Below are positions 14,360 to 16,516 of a stretch of 16,516 nucleotides of DNA, in pieces. A program made the position numbers and the translations under genes. The notes under the pieces are model-generated. The model saw nothing but the letters and a program-made list of their open reading frames with translations, made no database searches and was not told the origin of the DNA. The stretch is from Bacteroidaceae bacterium (GTDB taxonomy: Bacteria; Bacteroidota; Bacteroidia; Bacteroidales; CHK158-818): the NCBI GenBank assembly GCA_017467745.1, contig JAFUKV010000181.1, positions 1 through 16,516 on the forward strand, given 5' to 3'. Every line of letters begins with the position of its first letter. The first letter of the stretch is position 1.

Positions 14360-14365
14360 ACCCGT

Positions 14366-14776
14366 ATGACAAAATTTGAAAGCGAAATAAAAATAATTCC
14401 GGCAAACATCGATAAAATATACGCAACATTATCCGATTTAAACAATCTGCAACGTATTGCAGGAAGTTTGCCGCAAGATAAAATCAAGGATCTGACATTC
14501 GATACAGACACTTGCTCTTTTTCCGTGCAACCGGTGGGGACTGTCTCTTTCCGAATTGTAGAAAGAGAACCGAATAAGACCATCAAATTCGGAACGGAAA
14601 AATCGCCTATCGCATGTTTTTTCTGGATACAGCTTCTACCCAACAACGAAAACGAATCAAAGATGAAACTAACCGTCAAAGCCGAATTAAACCCTTTCAT
14701 AAAAGGGATGGTTTCAAAACCTCTGCAAGACGGATTAAACAAATTAGCTGACGTATTAGCCGCTATTTCTTATTAA
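14366..14776 (+). CDS. SRPBCC (START-like) domain protein of unknown function
   Basis: A 136-residue single-domain protein with the helix-grip (SRPBCC/polyketide-cyclase) pattern: an opening strand with KFESEIKIIPANIDKIYATL, a helix with LSDLNNLQRIAG, a run of antiparallel strands, and a long C-terminal helix ending in PLQDGLNKLADVLAAISY. The fold usually makes a hydrophobic pocket for a lipid or other small ligand, but no catalytic residues can be assigned. No signal peptide is visible, so it should be cytoplasmic. It lies 6 nt after pyrE and 33 nt before argH, so it shares their transcript. From memory this trio recurs in Bacteroidales. The link to nucleotide or arginine synthesis is only by position. 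Confidence 0.85.
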   Translation: MTKFESEIKIIPANIDKIYATLSDLNNLQRIAGSLPQDKIKDLTFDTDTCSFSVQPVGTVSFRIVEREPNKTIKFGTEKSPIACFFWIQLLPNNENESKMKLTVKAELNPFIKGMVSKPLQDGLNKLADVLAAISY

Positions 14777-14809
14777 TTAAAATATCGCAATACAATATTA
14801 GAAATCGAT

Positions 14810-16153
14810 ATGGCTCAAAAACTTTGGGAAAAAAACGTACAAGTAGACCAAGAAATCGAAAAATTCACGGTAGGAAAAGACCGCGAAATGGATCTCTATT
14901 TAGCCCCATACGACGTATTAGGCTCTATGGCGCACATCACGATGCTCGAAACTATCGGGCTACTGACCGCCGAAGAATTATCTTCTCTCTTAAAAGAACT
15001 CCGTAGCATTTATGAAATTGCGGCAAAAGGATCGTTCGTTATAGAAGAAGGCGTTGAGGACGTACACTCTCAGGTAGAGTTAATGTTAACCCGTCGGTTA
15101 GGAGACATCGGGAAGAAAATCCATAGCGGACGTTCGCGCAACGACCAAGTATTGGTAGACTTGAAACTGTTTACCCGTTCCGAAATCAAAACAATCACCG
15201 AACAGTGCCATACGCTTTTCAACATATTGATAGACCAAAGCGAAAAATATAAAAATATACTGATGCCGGGATATACGCACTTGCAAATAGCGATGCCGTC
15301 ATCTTTCGGGCTATGGTTCGGCGCTTATGCAGAAAGTTTAGCTGACGACCTGACCCTTTTACAGGCCGCTTACAAAATATGTAATCGTAACCCGTTAGGC
15401 TCGGCAGCCGGATACGGATCTTCATTCCCATTGAACAGAACACTTACCACCGAGTTGTTAGGTTTCGATTCTATGGATTATAATGTGGTTTATGCGCAAA
15501 TGGGACGTGGAAAAATGGAACGTATCGTATCGATGGCTTTGGCCTCTATTGCCGGAACTCTCTCAAAACTGGCATTCGACGCATGTATGTTCAACTCGCA
15601 AAACTTCGGATTTATAAAATTACCCGACCAATTTACTACCGGATCGAGCATTATGCCTCACAAAAAGAATCCTGACGTATTTGAAATCACACGCGCCAAA
15701 TGCAATAAATTGCAAGCATTGCCTCAACAAATTATGATGATAACCAACAATCTGCCTTCGGGATATTTCCGCGATCTGCAAATCATCAAGGAGATATTTC
15801 TCCCCGCATTCAACGAATTGAAAGATTGCCTGCAAATGGTTTCGATGATGATGACACACATGACCGTAAACGAACATATTTTGGATGACGAGAAATATCG
15901 GCTTATTTTCAGCGTAGAAGAGGTAAACCGGCGCGCTTTATCCGGAACACCGTTCCGAGACGCCTACAAACAAGTAGGATTAGAAATAGAATCCGGTGAG
16001 TTCGCTCCTCAAATAGATGTCCATCATACGCACGAAGGCAGCATAGGAAACCTCTGCAACGATAAAATACAAATATTAATGCAGCATATTATAGACGGAT
16101 TCAATTTTGAACACGCCGAAAATAGTATACAGAAATTGTTGAAATGCAACTAA
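14810..16153 (+). CDS. argH: Argininosuccinate lyase
   Basis: Cleaves argininosuccinate to arginine and fumarate, the last step of arginine synthesis; homotetramer of the fumarase/aspartase superfamily. The 447 residues have about normal length. The superfamily signature GSSIMPHKKNPD lies at 278-289, with the catalytic Ser in GSS (279/280). Other conserved pieces are FTVGKDREMD near the N-terminus, EDVHSQVE, GKKIHSGRSRNDQV, PGYTHLQIAMP with its active-site His, and NPLGSAAGYGSSFP. It ends the pyrE unit. No terminator is evident between the stop and the tRNA promoter, so some transcripts may run into the tRNAs. Confidence 0.96.
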   Translation: MAQKLWEKNVQVDQEIEKFTVGKDREMDLYLAPYDVLGSMAHITMLETIGLLTAEELSSLLKELRSIYEIAAKGSFVIEEGVEDVHSQVELMLTRRLGDIGKKIHSGRSRNDQVLVDLKLFTRSEIKTITEQCHTLFNILIDQSEKYKNILMPGYTHLQIAMPSSFGLWFGAYAESLADDLTLLQAAYKICNRNPLGSAAGYGSSFPLNRTLTTELLGFDSMDYNVVYAQMGRGKMERIVSMALASIAGTLSKLAFDACMFNSQNFGFIKLPDQFTTGSSIMPHKKNPDVFEITRAKCNKLQALPQQIMMITNNLPSGYFRDLQIIKEIFLPAFNELKDCLQMVSMMMTHMTVNEHILDDEKYRLIFSVEEVNRRALSGTPFRDAYKQVGLEIESGEFAPQIDVHHTHEGSIGNLCNDKIQILMQHIIDGFNFEHAENSIQKLLKCN

Positions 16154-16209
16154 ATGCGCAAATATAGCCCGCACAAAAAAGAAGTTCTATATAAAAAACG
16201 CTTTATTTT

Positions 16210-16241
16210 TTTGCATAAACAAAAAAGAGACACTATATTTG
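16210..16241 (+). promoter_or_regulatory. Promoter of the tRNA-Gly/tRNA-Leu operon
   Basis: TTTG at 16210-16213, a 20-bp spacer, then TATATTTG at 16234-16241: a perfect Bacteroidota -33/-7 pair. The predicted start is near 16247, a few bases before the tRNA-Gly 5' end at 16253, so only a very short 5' leader needs trimming. Confidence 0.8.
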
Positions 16242-16252
16242 CAGTCGCATTT

Positions 16253-16325
16253 GCGAAAGTAGCTCAGTTGGTAGAGCATAACCTTGCCAAGGTTAGGGTC
16301 GCGGGTTCGAGTCCCGTCTTTCGCT
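16253..16325 (+). tRNA. tRNA-Gly (anticodon GCC)
   Basis: A 73-nt cloverleaf folds cleanly. The acceptor GCGAAAG pairs with CTTTCGC, the D arm is GCTC/GAGC, and the anticodon stem TAACC/GGTTA encloses TTGCCAA with anticodon GCC at 16286-16288. The T arm is GCGGG/CCCGT around TTCGAGT, and the discriminator is T, usual for bacterial glycine tRNA. It decodes GGC and GGU. CCA is not encoded and must be added afterwards. Confidence 0.97.
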
Positions 16326-16333
16326 CAAAGGCC

Positions 16334-16417
16334 GCCCGGATGGTGGAATGGTAGACACGCAAGACTTAAAATCTTGTGACCATTGCGGTTGTGCGGGTTC
16401 AAGTCCCGCTCCGGGTA
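16334..16417 (+). tRNA. tRNA-Leu (anticodon TAA)
   Basis: An 84-nt class II tRNA, 8 nt after tRNA-Gly. The acceptor GCCCGGA pairs with TCCGGGT (one G-T wobble), the anticodon stem CAAGA/TCTTG encloses CTTAAAA with anticodon TAA at 16367-16369, and a long variable arm follows. The T arm is GCGGG/CCCGC around TTCAAGT, and the discriminator is A, as for leucine. It reads UUA and UUG, common leucine codons in this AT-rich window. CCA is not encoded. Confidence 0.97.
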
Positions 16418-16418
16418 C

Positions 16419-16464
16419 AAAAATAGCTCTTAATCATTTTGATTAAGAGCTATTTTTGTTTTTG
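16419..16464 (+). terminator. Rho-independent terminator of the tRNA operon
   Basis: A perfect 18-bp stem (16419-16436 with 16440-16457) closes on a TTT loop two bases after tRNA-Leu. The stem ends in five Ts and is followed by GTTTTTG. The opposite strand also has a T-tract, so it may block transcription from both sides. Confidence 0.9.
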
Positions 16465-16491
16465 TATACATCATAAATGAATAAAAATCCA

Positions 16492-16499
16492 TATCTTTG
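16492..16499 (+). promoter_or_regulatory. -7-like box facing out of the window
   Basis: TATCTTTG matches TAnnTTTG, just after the tRNA terminator and 17 nt before the window ends. The only upstream TTTG (16461-16464) is 27 bp away, too far for a normal -33, so this is a weak candidate for a promoter of a gene beyond the edge. Confidence 0.35.
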
Positions 16500-16516
16500 G
16501 CAGAAACAAGCAAAGA

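Noticed and set aside
14284..14742. 152-codon frame antisense to the end of pyrE and the SRPBCC gene
   Set aside because: No recognisable family, no promoter, and both overlapping plus-strand genes are well supported.
16154..16354. 66-codon open frame after argH
   Set aside because: It runs through the tRNA-Gly gene and into tRNA-Leu, and its C-terminal residues are a translation of the tRNA cloverleaf.
16253..16417. tRNA genes as a possible integration site for a mobile element
   Set aside because: No integrase, direct repeat of a tRNA 3' end or change in composition is seen; both tRNAs and their terminator are intact.
1..16516. Defence island, CRISPR array, prophage, insertion sequence, toxin-antitoxin or secretion cluster
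   Set aside because: Every sizeable coding stretch is a recognised housekeeping or envelope family, and I saw no repeat arrays, transposases or integrases.

Overview
The window looks like chromosomal housekeeping DNA from a member of the Bacteroidota, most likely order Bacteroidales; I cannot place the genus. Several signs agree. The sequence is AT-rich. At least eight intergenic sites match the Bacteroidota -7 box TAnnTTTG, and two of them have a perfect TTTG -33 box at 19 or 20 bp. Almost no gene has a Shine-Dalgarno sequence. The gene families are Bacteroidales-like: a DUF6242-type lipoprotein, tandem OmpH/Skp proteins, a long M24B aminopeptidase P and pyrE-SRPBCC-argH.

Layout. (1) 1-387: the start of rpsU (minus strand, cut by the window edge), and a divergent intergenic region with promoters for rpsU and for the next unit. 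(2) 388-2770: an Xaa-Pro aminopeptidase and a gamma-class carbonic anhydrase-like protein in one plus-strand unit, closed by a strong, probably bidirectional terminator. (3) 2900-10257: a seven-gene minus-strand envelope cluster. In transcription order it is a DUF6242-like lipoprotein, uppS, bamA, two OmpH/Skp chaperones, murI and a stand-alone S4 RNA-binding protein. A promoter lies upstream of the lipoprotein, an internal promoter-like site precedes the second Skp gene, and a terminator-like hairpin sits between that gene and murI. (4) 10526-11566: ribD, divergent from the next unit. (5) 11611-13611: prmC, recX and a ComF-type phosphoribosyltransferase, almost without gaps. (6) 13721-16153: pyrE, an SRPBCC-fold protein and argH. 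(7) 16210-16464: a two-gene tRNA operon, Gly(GCC) then Leu(TAA), with its own promoter and a perfect 18-bp terminator hairpin. A last -7-like box faces out of the window at 16492.

How the genes work together. The minus-strand cluster joins lipid-carrier synthesis (UppS), a peptidoglycan precursor (MurI, D-glutamate), outer-membrane protein insertion (BamA) and periplasmic chaperones (Skp-like), so it is an envelope-assembly unit. The lipoprotein at its head has no known function and is the best candidate for something undescribed. The plus-strand genes serve translation termination (PrmC), recombination control (RecX), pyrimidine synthesis (PyrE) and arginine synthesis (ArgH).

I found no phage, transposon, CRISPR array, toxin-antitoxin pair, defence island or secretion cluster. 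The findings below are modest points about gene starts, regulation and proteins of unknown role, not a new system.
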